A stretch of 64,000 nt of DNA from JAFDVN01 sp964472275. Lineage in GTDB: Bacteria; Acidobacteriota; Holophagae; Holophagales; Holophagaceae. The position numbers and the translations under genes were made by a program. Location: positions 1 through 64,000 of the forward strand of contig CAYYJN010000004.1 of the NCBI GenBank assembly GCA_964472275.1, written 5' to 3'. This document shows, piece by piece, positions 1 through 8,763 of the stretch (within the stretch, counting starts at the first letter, position 1; each line of letters begins with the position of its first letter). Under the pieces are notes generated by a model. That model saw only the letters and a list, made by a program, of their open reading frames with translations, was not told the origin of the DNA and did no database searches.

Positions 1-5
1 CCTCC

Positions 6-1301
6 ATGGCCGCCCTGACTGAAGTCCGGTTCCTGAAGCAGCACATCGGCGAGACCGTCGCCTTGCGCGGCTGGGTGCGCAACGCGCGCACGAGCAAGAC
101 GCGCTTCATCGAGCTGCGGGACGGCTCCGGTTTCGTGCAATGCGTGGTCGGCGCGAAGGAGGCGGACGCGGAAAGCTACGAGCTGGCGGGCAAGCTGACC
201 CAGGAAGCCGCCATCGTGATCGAAGGCGTCGTCCAGGCCCACCCCAAGACCGGCGAGCCCGAGATCCTCGTGAACCGATTGGAGCTCATCGGCGGCAGCG
301 AGGATTTCCCCATCACGCCCAAAGACCATGGCACCGAATTCCTCATGGAGAACCGCCACCTCTGGCTGCGCTCCAAGCGCCAATGGGCCATCCTCCGCAT
401 CCGCCACACGCTGGTGAAGGGCATCCGCGACTTCTTCGACGGCGATGGCTTCACGCTGCTGGACGCGCCCATCCTCACGCCCTCGGCTTGCGAAGGCACG
501 AGCAACCTCTTCGAGACCGACTACTTCCACGAAGGCGCGGCCTACCTGAGTCAGAGCGGGCAGCTCTACCAGGAGCCCGGCATCGCGGCCTTCGGCAAGG
601 TCTACTGCTTCGGCCCCACCTTCCGCGCGGAGAAGAGCAAGACGCGCCGCCACCTCACCGAGTTCTGGATGGTGGAGCCCGAGATGGCCTTCGCCAAGCT
701 GGAGGATGTGATGGTCCTCGGCGAGCGCATGGTGAAGTTCCTCCTCCAGCGCGTGCTCGAAGGCCGCCAGGAGGAGCTGAAGATCCTGGAGCGCGACACC
801 GCGCCGCTGGAGATCGCGCTGAAGGAAGGCTTCGCCCGCATGAGCTACACCGAGGCCGTCGCCAAGCTCAAGGAGCTGGGCAGCGACATCAACTGGGGCG
901 AGGACTTCGGCAACGACGACGAGACCATCCTCATGAACGCGATGGACCGCCCGCTCTGGGTGCACCGCTTCCCGAAGGCCTTCAAGGCCTTCTACATGGA
1001 GCCCGATCCCGCTGATCCCAAGCTCGCGCTCGGTGCGGACCTGCTGGCGCCCGAAGGCTACGGCGAAGTCATCGGCGGCGGCGAGCGCGCGTCGAGCCTC
1101 GACTACCTGCTCAAGCAGATCGAACACGAAGGCCTCTCCCGCGCCGACTACGAGTGGTACCTCGACATCCGCAAATACGGCTCCGTCCCCCACGCCGGCT
1201 TCGGCATGGGCCTCGAACGCGCCGTCGCCTGGATCTGCAAACTGCCCCATGTGCGCGAAACGATCCCGTATCCCCGCATGATGGGGACGCTTAGGCCCTA
1301 G
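6..1301 (+). CDS. asnS: Asparagine--tRNA ligase
   Basis: Class IIb aminoacyl-tRNA synthetase that charges tRNA-Asn in the cytoplasm. The N-terminal OB-fold (about residues 1-105, with GWVRNAR and ELRDGSG) is followed by the class II catalytic core. Motif 2 is visible as FGPTFRAEKS with TEFWMVEPE, and motif 3 as GFGMGLERAV near the C-terminus. The 431 aa length is normal for AsnRS, and the core is AsnRS-like rather than AspRS-like. The ATG lies five bases from the window edge, so its ribosome-binding site cannot be seen and a start further upstream is not excluded. The stop is followed at once by a large inverted repeat. Confidence 0.95.
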   Translation: MAALTEVRFLKQHIGETVALRGWVRNARTSKTRFIELRDGSGFVQCVVGAKEADAESYELAGKLTQEAAIVIEGVVQAHPKTGEPEILVNRLELIGGSEDFPITPKDHGTEFLMENRHLWLRSKRQWAILRIRHTLVKGIRDFFDGDGFTLLDAPILTPSACEGTSNLFETDYFHEGAAYLSQSGQLYQEPGIAAFGKVYCFGPTFRAEKSKTRRHLTEFWMVEPEMAFAKLEDVMVLGERMVKFLLQRVLEGRQEELKILERDTAPLEIALKEGFARMSYTEAVAKLKELGSDINWGEDFGNDDETILMNAMDRPLWVHRFPKAFKAFYMEPDPADPKLALGADLLAPEGYGEVIGGGERASSLDYLLKQIEHEGLSRADYEWYLDIRKYGSVPHAGFGMGLERAVAWICKLPHVRETIPYPRMMGTLRP

Positions 1302-1302
1302 C

Positions 1303-1415
1303 GGGCGTCAGGCGTCGGGCGTCAGGCGTCGGGCCTCCATGCAATCCGCAAGGCATGCTCAGGGCGACAAGGCCGGCAAACAAGCCCGACGCCTGAAGGC
1401 TGACGCCAGACGCCC
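1303..1415. repeat. Inverted repeat with tandem-unit arms, family A
   Basis: Two 32-bp arms at 1303-1334 and 1384-1415 are inverted copies with about four mismatches. Each arm is built from degenerate repeats of a GCGTCAGGC/GCGTCGGGC unit. The 49-bp spacer shows no gene. The element fills the gap between the convergent genes asnS and DUF493, so it could end transcription from both sides. The same unit reappears at 31700-31810. Confidence 0.85.
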
Positions 1416-1417
1416 AT

Positions 1418-1702
1418 TCACAGCTGCATCACATAGCCCGGCAACTTCTGAAACGCTTCGCGCAGGGGCTTTTCCTGTTGGTCGTTCTCCAGCACCACCC
1501 AGAAGGTGAGGCTGAGGTAGGCGCCTTTGCAGTTGGTGTGGTGGCGCTGGTCGTCGTCGGATTGGGGGCCGAGGTGTTCGAGGATGAGCGCGGCCACCAT
1601 GTCCGCCTGCAATTCGCCCATGCGGCCGATGACTTTCAGCGGGACGCGGGTGGGGTAGGAGACTTCGGCGCGGCCTTCGATGACTTCCATGGCTTCCAGC
1701 AT
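1418..1702 (-). CDS. DUF493 (YbeD-like) small protein
   Basis: A 94-aa cytoplasmic protein of the DUF493/YbeD family, recognised by the early 'YPTRVPLKVIGR' segment and the end of the form 'EAFQKLPGYVMQL'. The family has an ACT-like ferredoxin fold and is thought to be regulatory, but its role is unknown. It is convergent with asnS and divergent from the redox operon that begins at 1830. The gap between the latter two carries an FNR-like box that could also affect this gene. Confidence 0.8.
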   Translation of the reverse strand: MLEAMEVIEGRAEVSYPTRVPLKVIGRMGELQADMVAALILEHLGPQSDDDQRHHTNCKGAYLSLTFWVVLENDQQEKPLREAFQKLPGYVMQL

Positions 1703-1755
1703 GCCTGAAGGATCTAAACCTTACTACCGCGATCAGATATAGCGCGTCTTTGCGC

Positions 1756-1769
1756 TTGATTTGGGTCAA
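1756..1769. promoter_or_regulatory. FNR/CRP-type operator upstream of first redox operon
   Basis: TTGAT-TTGG-GTCAA matches the FNR consensus TTGAT-N4-ATCAA at 9 of 10 defined positions. It is centred at 1762.5, about 67 bp before the chosen ATG at 1830, in the divergent gap. A class II site (centre at -41.5) would place the transcription start near 1804. The binding protein is inferred, and no FNR gene lies in this window. Confidence 0.65.
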
Positions 1770-1829
1770 GTCTGGTTGGAGATTGGAAGCGCACCATGTC
1801 TTCTGCGGGCGGTCTTTGGGAGGATGGCG

Positions 1830-2948
1830 ATGGGACTTCTCCAACGGTTGGAACTGCATCCGCGCCCGTTGGTGAGGGCGGCCCTCACGACGGCCGGAGT
1901 GGCGGGCCTCGTGGCACTCGGCAGCCGCGGCGGGCGCTGGCTCGATCCGGCGCTGCTCGGATACCTGCTGGCGACGCTCTTCGCCACCTTCGGCATCGCC
2001 TACCGCTACTGGGATTGGGTGGATCGCCCGCCCACCTGGATGTACTTCCGCCACAGCCTCAAGACGCTGCTCAGCCCCAAGGGCTTCAAGGCCTTCTTCA
2101 AGATGGGCACGGCCGCGGCGGATCAGATCGTCTTGCAGCGCTTCATCGAGAAGCGCAGCCTCAAGCGCTGGGGCGCGCACTTCCTGCTCTCCTGGGGTTG
2201 CCTGCTCGGTTTCGCCATCACCATTCCGCTGGTGTTCGGCTGGGTGCGCTTCACTTCCGCCGGATTGGACGCGACGCGCTACCAGGCCTGGGTGATGGGC
2301 GTTCCGGCCTTCACCTTCCCGCTGGATTCGATCGTCGCGACGCTGACCTTCCACGCCCTCGACATCGCGGCGGTCATGGTGATCGCGGGTTGCGCGCTGT
2401 CCTTCCTGCGCCGCCATCAGGATGAGGGCGACACCGCCACCCAGCGCACGGACCTCGACCTGATGCCGCTGCTGCTGCTCATCGCCGTGAGCGCGACGGG
2501 CATCATGCTCACGGTGTCCGAGGCCTACCTGCAAGGGCGGAACTTCCACACCATCGCCTACCTGCACGAGCTGACGGTCATCCTGCTGCTGTTGTCGCTG
2601 CCCTTCGGCAAGCTCTTCCACATCGTCCAGCGCCCGGCGCAGATCGGCGTGAAGCTCTACAAGGAGCAGGGCGAGGCGGAGGGCCGCGTCCCCTGCAAGG
2701 CCTGCGGCGCGGCCTTCATCCGCGCCAACCAGCGGCGCGATCTGGAAGAGCTGTGGGACCGCCTGGATCTCAAGGGCGCGACCCATGATGGCGGGCGCTT
2801 CCATCACCTGGATCTCTGCCCGCGCTGCAAGCGGCGCCTCGTGGCGAAGAGCCAGTCCCAGCGGCTGCACGGCGGCTTCGATCCCTTCCACGGGATGCCG
2901 CTGCCCACCGAGCCCATCCCGGATTCCACGACCTGGAGCGCGAAATGA
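1830..2948 (+). CDS. NarI-like polytopic membrane subunit with C-terminal CxxC pairs
   Basis: A 372-aa membrane protein with about six hydrophobic segments, for example 'LLSWGCLLGFAITIPLVFGW' and 'LMPLLLLIAVSATGIML'. A late helix followed by 'LPFGKLFHIVQRP' resembles gamma subunits of the NarI/HdrE/DsrM type, which carry haem b and oxidise quinol. A cytoplasmic tail has two Cys pairs (CKAC and CPRC, about residues 290-345), suggesting zinc or Fe-S binding. ATG 1830 was chosen because GGGAGG (1818-1823) sits 6 bp upstream; ATG 1824 lacks spacing. The stop overlaps the next start as ATGA. Likely role: passing electrons from the quinol pool to the downstream molybdoenzyme. Haem binding is inferred. 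Confidence 0.65.
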   Translation: MGLLQRLELHPRPLVRAALTTAGVAGLVALGSRGGRWLDPALLGYLLATLFATFGIAYRYWDWVDRPPTWMYFRHSLKTLLSPKGFKAFFKMGTAAADQIVLQRFIEKRSLKRWGAHFLLSWGCLLGFAITIPLVFGWVRFTSAGLDATRYQAWVMGVPAFTFPLDSIVATLTFHALDIAAVMVIAGCALSFLRRHQDEGDTATQRTDLDLMPLLLLIAVSATGIMLTVSEAYLQGRNFHTIAYLHELTVILLLLSLPFGKLFHIVQRPAQIGVKLYKEQGEAEGRVPCKACGAAFIRANQRRDLEELWDRLDLKGATHDGGRFHHLDLCPRCKRRLVAKSQSQRLHGGFDPFHGMPLPTEPIPDSTTWSAK

Positions 2949-5206
2949 GCCAGCTACCCAACAGCCTCGACGAACTGGTTCACGCCTTCGGTCCGCACCT
3001 GAACCTCGCCCCTCCCGGGGGCTGGCAGGACGAGCCCGTGCCCGACAAGGTCGTGAAGACCCACTGCTGCTTCTGCGGCCAGCAGTGCGGCATCCAGCTC
3101 AAGGTGAAGGACAACCAGGTGATCGGTTTCGAGCCCTGGGAAGAGTTCCCCTTCAACAAGGGCAAGCTCTGCCCCAAGGGCGTGAAGCGCTACCTGCAGG
3201 GCAATCATCCCGATCGCCTGAAGAAGGCGCTCATGCGCGGCGAGCACGGCTTCGTGGAGGCCGACTGGGAGAAGGCCATGGCCCATGTCGCCGCGAAGAT
3301 CCAGGAGGTGCAGGCCAAGCACGGCCCGCACTCCTTCGCGGTGTTGAGCGGCGTGTCCATGAGCAACGAGAAGAGCTACCTCACGGGCAAGTTCGCGCGG
3401 CTCGGCATCGGCACGCGGAACCTCGACTACAACGGCCGCCTCTGCATGGTGAGCGCGGGCGCGGGCAACAAGCGGGCCTTCGGCGTGGATCGCGCCGCGA
3501 ATCCCTGGACGGACATCGAGAAGGCGGATGTGATCTGGGTGCAGGGCTCCAACATCGCCGAGTGCTCGCCCATCACGACGGACTACATCTGGCGCGCGCG
3601 GGATCGCGGCGCGCGGCTCATCGTCGTGGACCCGCGCATCACGCCCATCGCGCGCACGGCGGACCTGGTGCTGCCCCTCAAGCCCGGCAGCGACTGCGCG
3701 CTCACCAACGGCATCCTCCACCTGCTCCACAAGTGGGATCTCATTGACTGGGCCTTCGTGAAGGAGCACACCCACGGCTTCGAGGAAGCGCTCACGGCGG
3801 TGAAGGACTGCACGCCGGAGTGGACCTCGGAGCTGACGGGCCTGCCGATTGAGGCCATCGAGAAGGCCGCGCGGTGGTGGGGCGAGGCCAAGACGAGCAT
3901 GCTGCTGCACGCCCGCGGCATCGAGCACCAGAGCAAGGGCGCGGACAATGTGAGCTCCTGCATCAACATGGTGCTGGCCACGGGCCGCATCGGCCGCGAG
4001 GGCTGCGGCTACGGCACCATCACGGGGCAGGGCAACGGCCAGGGTGGACGCGAGCACGGCCACAAGTGCGATCAGCTCCCGGGCAACCGCGACATCGAGA
4101 ATCCGGAGCACCGCGCCCACATCTGCAATGTGTGGAATTGCACCGATGAGGAGCTCCCGCGCAAGGGCGTCACCGCGCAGGAGATCATGAACGCGATCCA
4201 CGCGGGCGAGATCAAGGGCCTCATGCTGCTCTGCTTCAACCCCGTCGTGAGCCTGCCCAACACCGACTTCACCCGCGAGGCGCTCTCCAAGCTCGACTTC
4301 ATGGTGGGCATGGACTTCTTCCTGAGCGAATCCATGCACTACGCCGATGTGGTGCTGCCGAGCGCGCTGCAGGAGGAGGATGAAGGCACCACCACTAGCG
4401 CCGAGGGCCGCGTCATCAAGATCAACAAGGCCGTGGACTGCCCGGGCGACGCCAAGCCCGACTGGGAGATCATGGTGGACCTCGCGCGCCGCCTCGGCCG
4501 CGGCAAGTTCTTCGACCACTTCACCAGCTCGCGCGCCATCTTCGAGGAGCTGCGGAAGGCGTCGTCGGGCGGCACTGCCGACTACGGCGGCATCACCTAC
4601 GAGAAGGTCGAGAAGCAGATGGGCGTGTTCTGGCCCTGCCCGACGGAGGACCACCCCGGCACGCCGCGGCTTTTCGAAGGCGGCAAGTTCATGCACCCCG
4701 ACGGCAAGGCGAAGTTCTACCCGACGCCTTGGCGTCCGGCCATGGAAGTGGTGGATGGCGACTTCCCCATCTGGCTCACCACGGGCCGCGTGGTGTTCCA
4801 CTACTTGAGCGGGACCCAGACGCGCCGCATCGGCTTCCTCGTGGAGCAGTGCCCGCACCCCTACCTGGAAATCCATCCGCGTCTCGCGGAGCGCTACGGC
4901 ATCGAGGAAGGCGACGCGGTGGAGATCGAGAGTCGCCGCGGCGCCATGGTGCTGCCCGCGAAGCTCGTCACGACCATCCGCCCGGACACGGTGTTCATCC
5001 CCTACCACTGGTCGTCCAAGCTGGCCGCCAACCAGCTCACGGCGCGGCACCTCGATCCGGTGAGCAAGATCCCCGAATACAAGGTGAGCGCCGTGCGCAT
5101 CCGCAAGACGACCAAGGACCGCTTCAGCCCCGAACTCGCCGAGCTCCAGCGCATGGCGTTTGAAGCCAGGAGCAATCAACCCAACATTCCCGAGCAGGTG
5201 TTCTGA
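2945..5206 (+). CDS. NasA/NarB-type molybdopterin nitrate reductase, catalytic subunit
   Basis: A 753-aa DMSO-reductase-family enzyme with bis-MGD cofactor. Cys41, Cys44, Cys48 and Cys76 (CCFCGQQC ... KLCPKG) form the N-terminal [4Fe-4S] site. Cys167 in 'NGRLCMVSAGAG' is at the Mo-ligand position, as in NapA/NasA/NarB and unlike the Asp-ligated NarG. The C-terminal MopB-binding domain includes 'WLTTGRVVFHYLSGTQTRR'. No Tat signal is present, so it is probably cytoplasmic. It sits in an overlapping operon with an NrfC-like ferredoxin, a Rieske protein and a NarK carrier, which supports nitrate as substrate. A formate dehydrogenase-like role is less likely given NarK. Substrate is inferred from context. 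Confidence 0.75.
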   Translation: MSQLPNSLDELVHAFGPHLNLAPPGGWQDEPVPDKVVKTHCCFCGQQCGIQLKVKDNQVIGFEPWEEFPFNKGKLCPKGVKRYLQGNHPDRLKKALMRGEHGFVEADWEKAMAHVAAKIQEVQAKHGPHSFAVLSGVSMSNEKSYLTGKFARLGIGTRNLDYNGRLCMVSAGAGNKRAFGVDRAANPWTDIEKADVIWVQGSNIAECSPITTDYIWRARDRGARLIVVDPRITPIARTADLVLPLKPGSDCALTNGILHLLHKWDLIDWAFVKEHTHGFEEALTAVKDCTPEWTSELTGLPIEAIEKAARWWGEAKTSMLLHARGIEHQSKGADNVSSCINMVLATGRIGREGCGYGTITGQGNGQGGREHGHKCDQLPGNRDIENPEHRAHICNVWNCTDEELPRKGVTAQEIMNAIHAGEIKGLMLLCFNPVVSLPNTDFTREALSKLDFMVGMDFFLSESMHYADVVLPSALQEEDEGTTTSAEGRVIKINKAVDCPGDAKPDWEIMVDLARRLGRGKFFDHFTSSRAIFEELRKASSGGTADYGGITYEKVEKQMGVFWPCPTEDHPGTPRLFEGGKFMHPDGKAKFYPTPWRPAMEVVDGDFPIWLTTGRVVFHYLSGTQTRRIGFLVEQCPHPYLEIHPRLAERYGIEEGDAVEIESRRGAMVLPAKLVTTIRPDTVFIPYHWSSKLAANQLTARHLDPVSKIPEYKVSAVRIRKTTKDRFSPELAELQRMAFEARSNQPNIPEQVF

Positions 5207-5793
5207 TGGCGCTCGTCAGCGAGGAATACGGCTTTTTCGTGGACCCCCAGCGCTGCATCGGCTGCCGCGCCTGCGTGGGCGCCTGCGCGGAGTGCGGCAC
5301 CCACCGCGGCCGCTCCATGATCCACCTGGACGAGATTGATCGGCTCGCCAGCACCCAGACCGTGCCGACGGTGTGCATGCATTGCGAAGATCCCATTTGC
5401 GCCCAAGTCTGCCCGGCGGACGCCATCAAGCGCTCGGAGGACGGCGTCGTCCACAGCAGCCAGAAGCCGCGTTGCATCGGCTGCCAGAACTGCGAGCTGA
5501 GCTGCCCCTTCGGCGTGCCCATCGTCTTCAGCGGCCTGGAGCAGATGCTGAAGTGCGACCTCTGCTACGACCGCACCAGCGAAGGCCTGCGGCCCATGTG
5601 CGCGACGGTCTGCCCCAGCCAGGCGCTGCTCTACGCGCCAAAGGCGCAGATCGAGGGCATGCGCAAGAACAAGCCGCTGCGCGAATTTACCATCGGCGAA
5701 CTGCATGTGAAGACCCGCAACGCGGTGATGGTGCCCGACAACGAAGTGCCGCTCCACCTGGACGCGGCGCTGCTCATCGCCGGAGGTTTCTGA
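5206..5793 (+). CDS. NrfC/PhsB-like four-cluster ferredoxin subunit
   Basis: A 195-aa electron-transfer subunit with four Cys groups: CIGCRACVGAC, CMHCEDPICAQVCP, CIGCQNCELSCP and CDLCYDRTSEGLRPMCATVCP. All four look able to hold [4Fe-4S] clusters, because the third group keeps its second Cys, unlike NarH. There is no Tat signal, so it probably sits with the catalytic subunit in the cytoplasm. It overlaps the neighbouring genes on both sides (…TGATGG… junctions), consistent with a translationally coupled complex relaying electrons to the Mo site. Confidence 0.85.
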   Translation: MALVSEEYGFFVDPQRCIGCRACVGACAECGTHRGRSMIHLDEIDRLASTQTVPTVCMHCEDPICAQVCPADAIKRSEDGVVHSSQKPRCIGCQNCELSCPFGVPIVFSGLEQMLKCDLCYDRTSEGLRPMCATVCPSQALLYAPKAQIEGMRKNKPLREFTIGELHVKTRNAVMVPDNEVPLHLDAALLIAGGF

Positions 5794-6308
5794 TGGCCAA
5801 ATGGCGCAAGGCCTTCCCCGTGGATCTGGCGGATGAGAGCTTCATCAGCCGACGCGAGTTCACGCGCTTCCTCGCGCTCGTGAGCGCGGGCTTCACCGCC
5901 GGCATCGGCTACCTCTGGGGGCGCAAGAAGCCGTTGGAGGGCGCGCCCGACCCGCACGGCGTGACGGAGACGGCCGTGAGCCTCGGGCTCGCGTCCGACC
6001 TCGCGCCGGGGCAATCGAAGCTGTTCACCTTCCGCGACCGGGATGACCGCTGCATCCTCCTCCGCACGGCGGAAGGCGATCTCAAGGCCTACCGTCAGAC
6101 CTGCACGCACCTCGGCTGCGCGGTGCGCTTCAAGGGCGGCCAGCTCGAATGCCCCTGCCACAACGGCTACTTCGAATGCGGCCATGGCTTTCCCGTGCAA
6201 GGTCCGCCGACGCGGCCGCTCTCCGGCGTCGCGCTGGAAGTGAGGGCGGACGGCACGCTCTGGGCCGTGGGCGACCTTTCCAAACCCGGCGAAGCGAAGG
6301 AGGCCTGA
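5793..6308 (+). CDS. Rieske [2Fe-2S] protein with Tat-like anchor
   Basis: A 171-aa protein. Residues about 16-40 contain SRREFTRF followed by a hydrophobic stretch, a twin-arginine-type signal/anchor usual for Rieske proteins. The cluster motifs CTHLGC and CPCHNGYF are intact, including the two extra cysteines that form the stabilising disulfide. The start at 5793 is set by its TGATG overlap with the ferredoxin gene; a longer open frame upstream is out of frame with the real upstream gene. Export would place this subunit across the membrane from the apparently cytoplasmic catalytic subunit, so it may work with the NarI-like protein in quinol oxidation (inference). Confidence 0.85.
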   Translation: MAKWRKAFPVDLADESFISRREFTRFLALVSAGFTAGIGYLWGRKKPLEGAPDPHGVTETAVSLGLASDLAPGQSKLFTFRDRDDRCILLRTAEGDLKAYRQTCTHLGCAVRFKGGQLECPCHNGYFECGHGFPVQGPPTRPLSGVALEVRADGTLWAVGDLSKPGEAKEA

Positions 6309-6520
6309 TGCGACCCAAAGCTCCACGCACCGCCATGACCAGCTTCGCGCTGGGCCTGGGCCTGCTCATCCTCGTCATCCAGGTCTACCTCTTCGAGACC
6401 GTGCTCGGCAGCGTGCTGGACGGCAGCCGCACCCTGCTCGCCGGGGCCTTCTTCGCCTCGCTCATCCTCACGCTCGTGGCGCTGGTCTTCGCCTTCCGCG
6501 CCCGTGACCTGGATCACTGA
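6308..6520 (+). CDS. Small two-helix membrane protein of the redox operon
   Basis: A 70-aa protein with two hydrophobic segments (about residues 12-32 and 43-63) and a short polar tail. Its ATG overlaps the Rieske stop (TGATG), so it is almost certainly translated with the complex. I do not recognise a family with confidence. By position it may be an assembly factor or a small anchor subunit of the reductase. No cofactor-binding residues are evident. Confidence 0.7.
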   Translation: MRPKAPRTAMTSFALGLGLLILVIQVYLFETVLGSVLDGSRTLLAGAFFASLILTLVALVFAFRARDLDH

Positions 6521-6616
6521 AATCGGACCCCGTGTCCTGAATCATTGGACCTGACCGGCCGACGCCGGAACGCTGAAGACGGATTTCCCAACCTGGATTT
6601 CCCCCAAGGAGGCTCC

Positions 6617-8098
6617 ATGTCCGACCGCGCCCAAGCCAACGCGGCGCTCGCGATGAGCACGCTCGCCTTCTTCTGGTGCTTCGCCTGCTGGACGCTCAAC
6701 GGCGTGCTGGGGGCCTTCCTCGTGGACGCGGGCGTCTTCCACTGGAACCAGGAACAACTGGGCTGGATCATCGGCATCCCCGTGTTGACCGGCTCCATCC
6801 TCCGCCTGCCCGTGGGCATGTTGGCGGACCGCTTCGGGGGCCGGAAGGTCTACAGCGCGCTCCTCTTTCTCTCCGCCGCTCCCATGTGGCTGCTCGGGAA
6901 CATGCACAGCTACGGTGGCTTCCTCGCGGCCTCGCTCGGCTTCGGCCTCACGGGCGCGTCCTTCGCCGTGGGCGTGGCCTTCACCTCGTCGTGGTTCCCC
7001 AAGGAGAAGCAGGGCACGGCGCTCGGCATCTTCGGAGCGGGCAATGTGGGCACCGCGCTCACCGCGCTCTTCGCGCCCTCCGTGCTGAAGTCCCTCACCA
7101 AGGGCGGCGCGGACCTGGAGGCCTGGCGCGTCCTGCCCAAGGCCTACGCCGTGGGCCTCGTGCTCATGGCCGTGCTGTTCCTCGTCGTCACCCGCGAGCG
7201 GGCTTCGGGCCGCGCGCCCCGCACCGTGACCCAACTCCTCAGCCCCATGAGGCGCCTGCGGGTGTGGCGCTTCGGGCTTTATTACTTCCTCGTCTTCGGC
7301 TGTTTCGTCGCGTTGTCCCAGTGGCTGGTGCCCTACTACATGGGCGTCTACGGGATGACGCTCGCGGCGGCGGGCGCGCTGGCGGCAGCCTTTAGCCTCC
7401 CCGCGGGCCTCTTCCGCGCGGTGGGCGGTTGGCTGGCGGATCGCCACGGCGCGCGCACGGTGATGTATTGGACCTTCGCGGGGAGCATCCTCGCCTGCCT
7501 CGCCCTCTCCGTGCCGCGCATGAGCATCGAGTCGCCCGGTCCGGCCGTGCAGGCGCCGAAGGCGGGCGTCGTGACGGAGCTTGGGACGGATCACATCACC
7601 ATCGGCGAAGCGCGCCTTCCGCTCCGCGCGCGGGTCGTCGAGTCGCCCGTTGAGGCGGGCACGCTCGTCATGCCCAAGAGCACCTTCTGGCAGGAGCCGG
7701 TGGTGCAGGTGGGCGACAAGGTGACGAAGAAGCAGGTGGTGGCGAAGGGCGTGACGCGGATCTTCTTCCAGGCGAATGTGAAGGTCTTCGCCGGCATCGT
7801 GATGATCCTCGGGCTGTTGTGGGGCGTGGGCATGGGCGCGGTATTCAAGTACATCCCCACCTACTTCCCCGAAGAGGTCGGCGCGGTGGGCGGGCTGGTG
7901 GGCGTCATCGGCGGCCTTGGCGGCTTCGTCGGCCCCATCGTCTTCGGTTATGTGCTGAAGACGAGCGGGCTCTGGACCACCATGTGGGTGATGCTCGCGG
8001 TGCTTTCCATCGCCTGCCTCGTGATGCTTCACATGGTCGTGCAGCGGATCATCCGCCGCGAGAAGCCCGAGATCGCCTTCGGGACCGAAGCGGAATGA
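6617..8098 (+). CDS. narK: NarK-type nitrate/nitrite transporter with soluble insert
   Basis: A 493-aa major facilitator of the nitrate-nitrite porter group. It shows the MFS motif 'GMLADRFGGRK' after helix 2 and a glycine-rich 'GAGNVGTALTALF' stretch typical of NNP carriers. A strong AAGGAGG lies 6 bp before ATG 6617. Between two helices in the C-terminal half, about residues 297-385 form a polar insert (roughly ESPGPAVQ to VAKGVTRIFF) that a canonical 12-helix NNP lacks. Its presence supports nitrate import to a cytoplasmic reductase, or nitrite export. The overlap with the next gene (ATGA) suggests coupled expression. Confidence 0.85.
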   Translation: MSDRAQANAALAMSTLAFFWCFACWTLNGVLGAFLVDAGVFHWNQEQLGWIIGIPVLTGSILRLPVGMLADRFGGRKVYSALLFLSAAPMWLLGNMHSYGGFLAASLGFGLTGASFAVGVAFTSSWFPKEKQGTALGIFGAGNVGTALTALFAPSVLKSLTKGGADLEAWRVLPKAYAVGLVLMAVLFLVVTRERASGRAPRTVTQLLSPMRRLRVWRFGLYYFLVFGCFVALSQWLVPYYMGVYGMTLAAAGALAAAFSLPAGLFRAVGGWLADRHGARTVMYWTFAGSILACLALSVPRMSIESPGPAVQAPKAGVVTELGTDHITIGEARLPLRARVVESPVEAGTLVMPKSTFWQEPVVQVGDKVTKKQVVAKGVTRIFFQANVKVFAGIVMILGLLWGVGMGAVFKYIPTYFPEEVGAVGGLVGVIGGLGGFVGPIVFGYVLKTSGLWTTMWVMLAVLSIACLVMLHMVVQRIIRREKPEIAFGTEAE

Positions 8099-8718
8099 GC
8101 CCCGAAGGGGTTCGTCGGCCGCTCGCGCTCTTCGAGCCGACCCAGGTGCACGGGCTCCTGGGTCGGCTGCGTATGGATTGGCTGCTGACCCACTTCCCGC
8201 CCCGGCTCGTGTGGTCCGCGTTCATGTTCGTGAACGGCTTCATCAGCATCGCGCTGATGAGCCTGGCCGCGCTCGCGCTCAAGACGAGCTTCATCTTCCC
8301 GTCGCTCGGCCCCACGGCCTTCCTCTTCTTCTTCAATCCGGAAGCCCCATCCGCGAGCCCGCGCCACACCATCTACGGGCACGCCATCGGCATCCTCTGC
8401 GGCTTCGGCGCGCTGTGGGCCACCGGGCTCCAGCACACCCAATGGCACCCCGGCACGGAAGTCCACCTCGCGCGGGTGATGGCCGCGGCGCTCGCCCTCG
8501 CCTCCACCGGCGCGCTGATGATCCTGCTCAAGGCCGCGCATCCGCCCGCGGGCGCGACGACGCTCATCATTTCGCTGGGCATCATCATCCACCCCAAAAG
8601 CCTTCTCGTGATCGAGGTCGCCGTGGCGCTGCTCACGGTGCAAGCCATCGCCATCAACCGCCTCGCGGGCCTCGACTATCCGATCTGGGCACGGCGGGTG
8701 GATGGCCTCGACCACTGA
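8095..8718 (+). CDS. HPP-family integral membrane protein, putative nitrite/nitrate transporter
   Basis: A 207-aa membrane protein with about four to five helices and the eponymous motif in 'AAHPPAGATTLI', plus 'FPSLGPTAFLFF' after the first helices. HPP-family members in cyanobacteria and chloroplasts have been linked to nitrite transport. The ATG overlaps the narK stop, so the two carriers are co-translated, which fits handling of nitrate and the nitrite produced. ATG 8095 is chosen from the overlap; longer open frames upstream read through narK in another frame. Confidence 0.8.
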   Translation: MSPEGVRRPLALFEPTQVHGLLGRLRMDWLLTHFPPRLVWSAFMFVNGFISIALMSLAALALKTSFIFPSLGPTAFLFFFNPEAPSASPRHTIYGHAIGILCGFGALWATGLQHTQWHPGTEVHLARVMAAALALASTGALMILLKAAHPPAGATTLIISLGIIIHPKSLLVIEVAVALLTVQAIAINRLAGLDYPIWARRVDGLDH

Positions 8719-8763
8719 GCCGGTGCGAACGCCGCTTCGTCAGGACCGTTGCAGCCCAACTGC

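Noticed and set aside
1303..1334. Tandem GCGTCAGGC units read as a minisatellite or CRISPR repeat
   Set aside because: The units continue only as one arm of an inverted repeat and are degenerate; the second arm pairs with them.
2954..5179. 741-codon open frame on the minus strand opposite the NasA-type gene
   Set aside because: It is a shadow frame produced by high third-position G+C. The sequence is low in complexity (Ala, Val, Gly, Arg, His) and the plus-strand gene has clear catalytic motifs.
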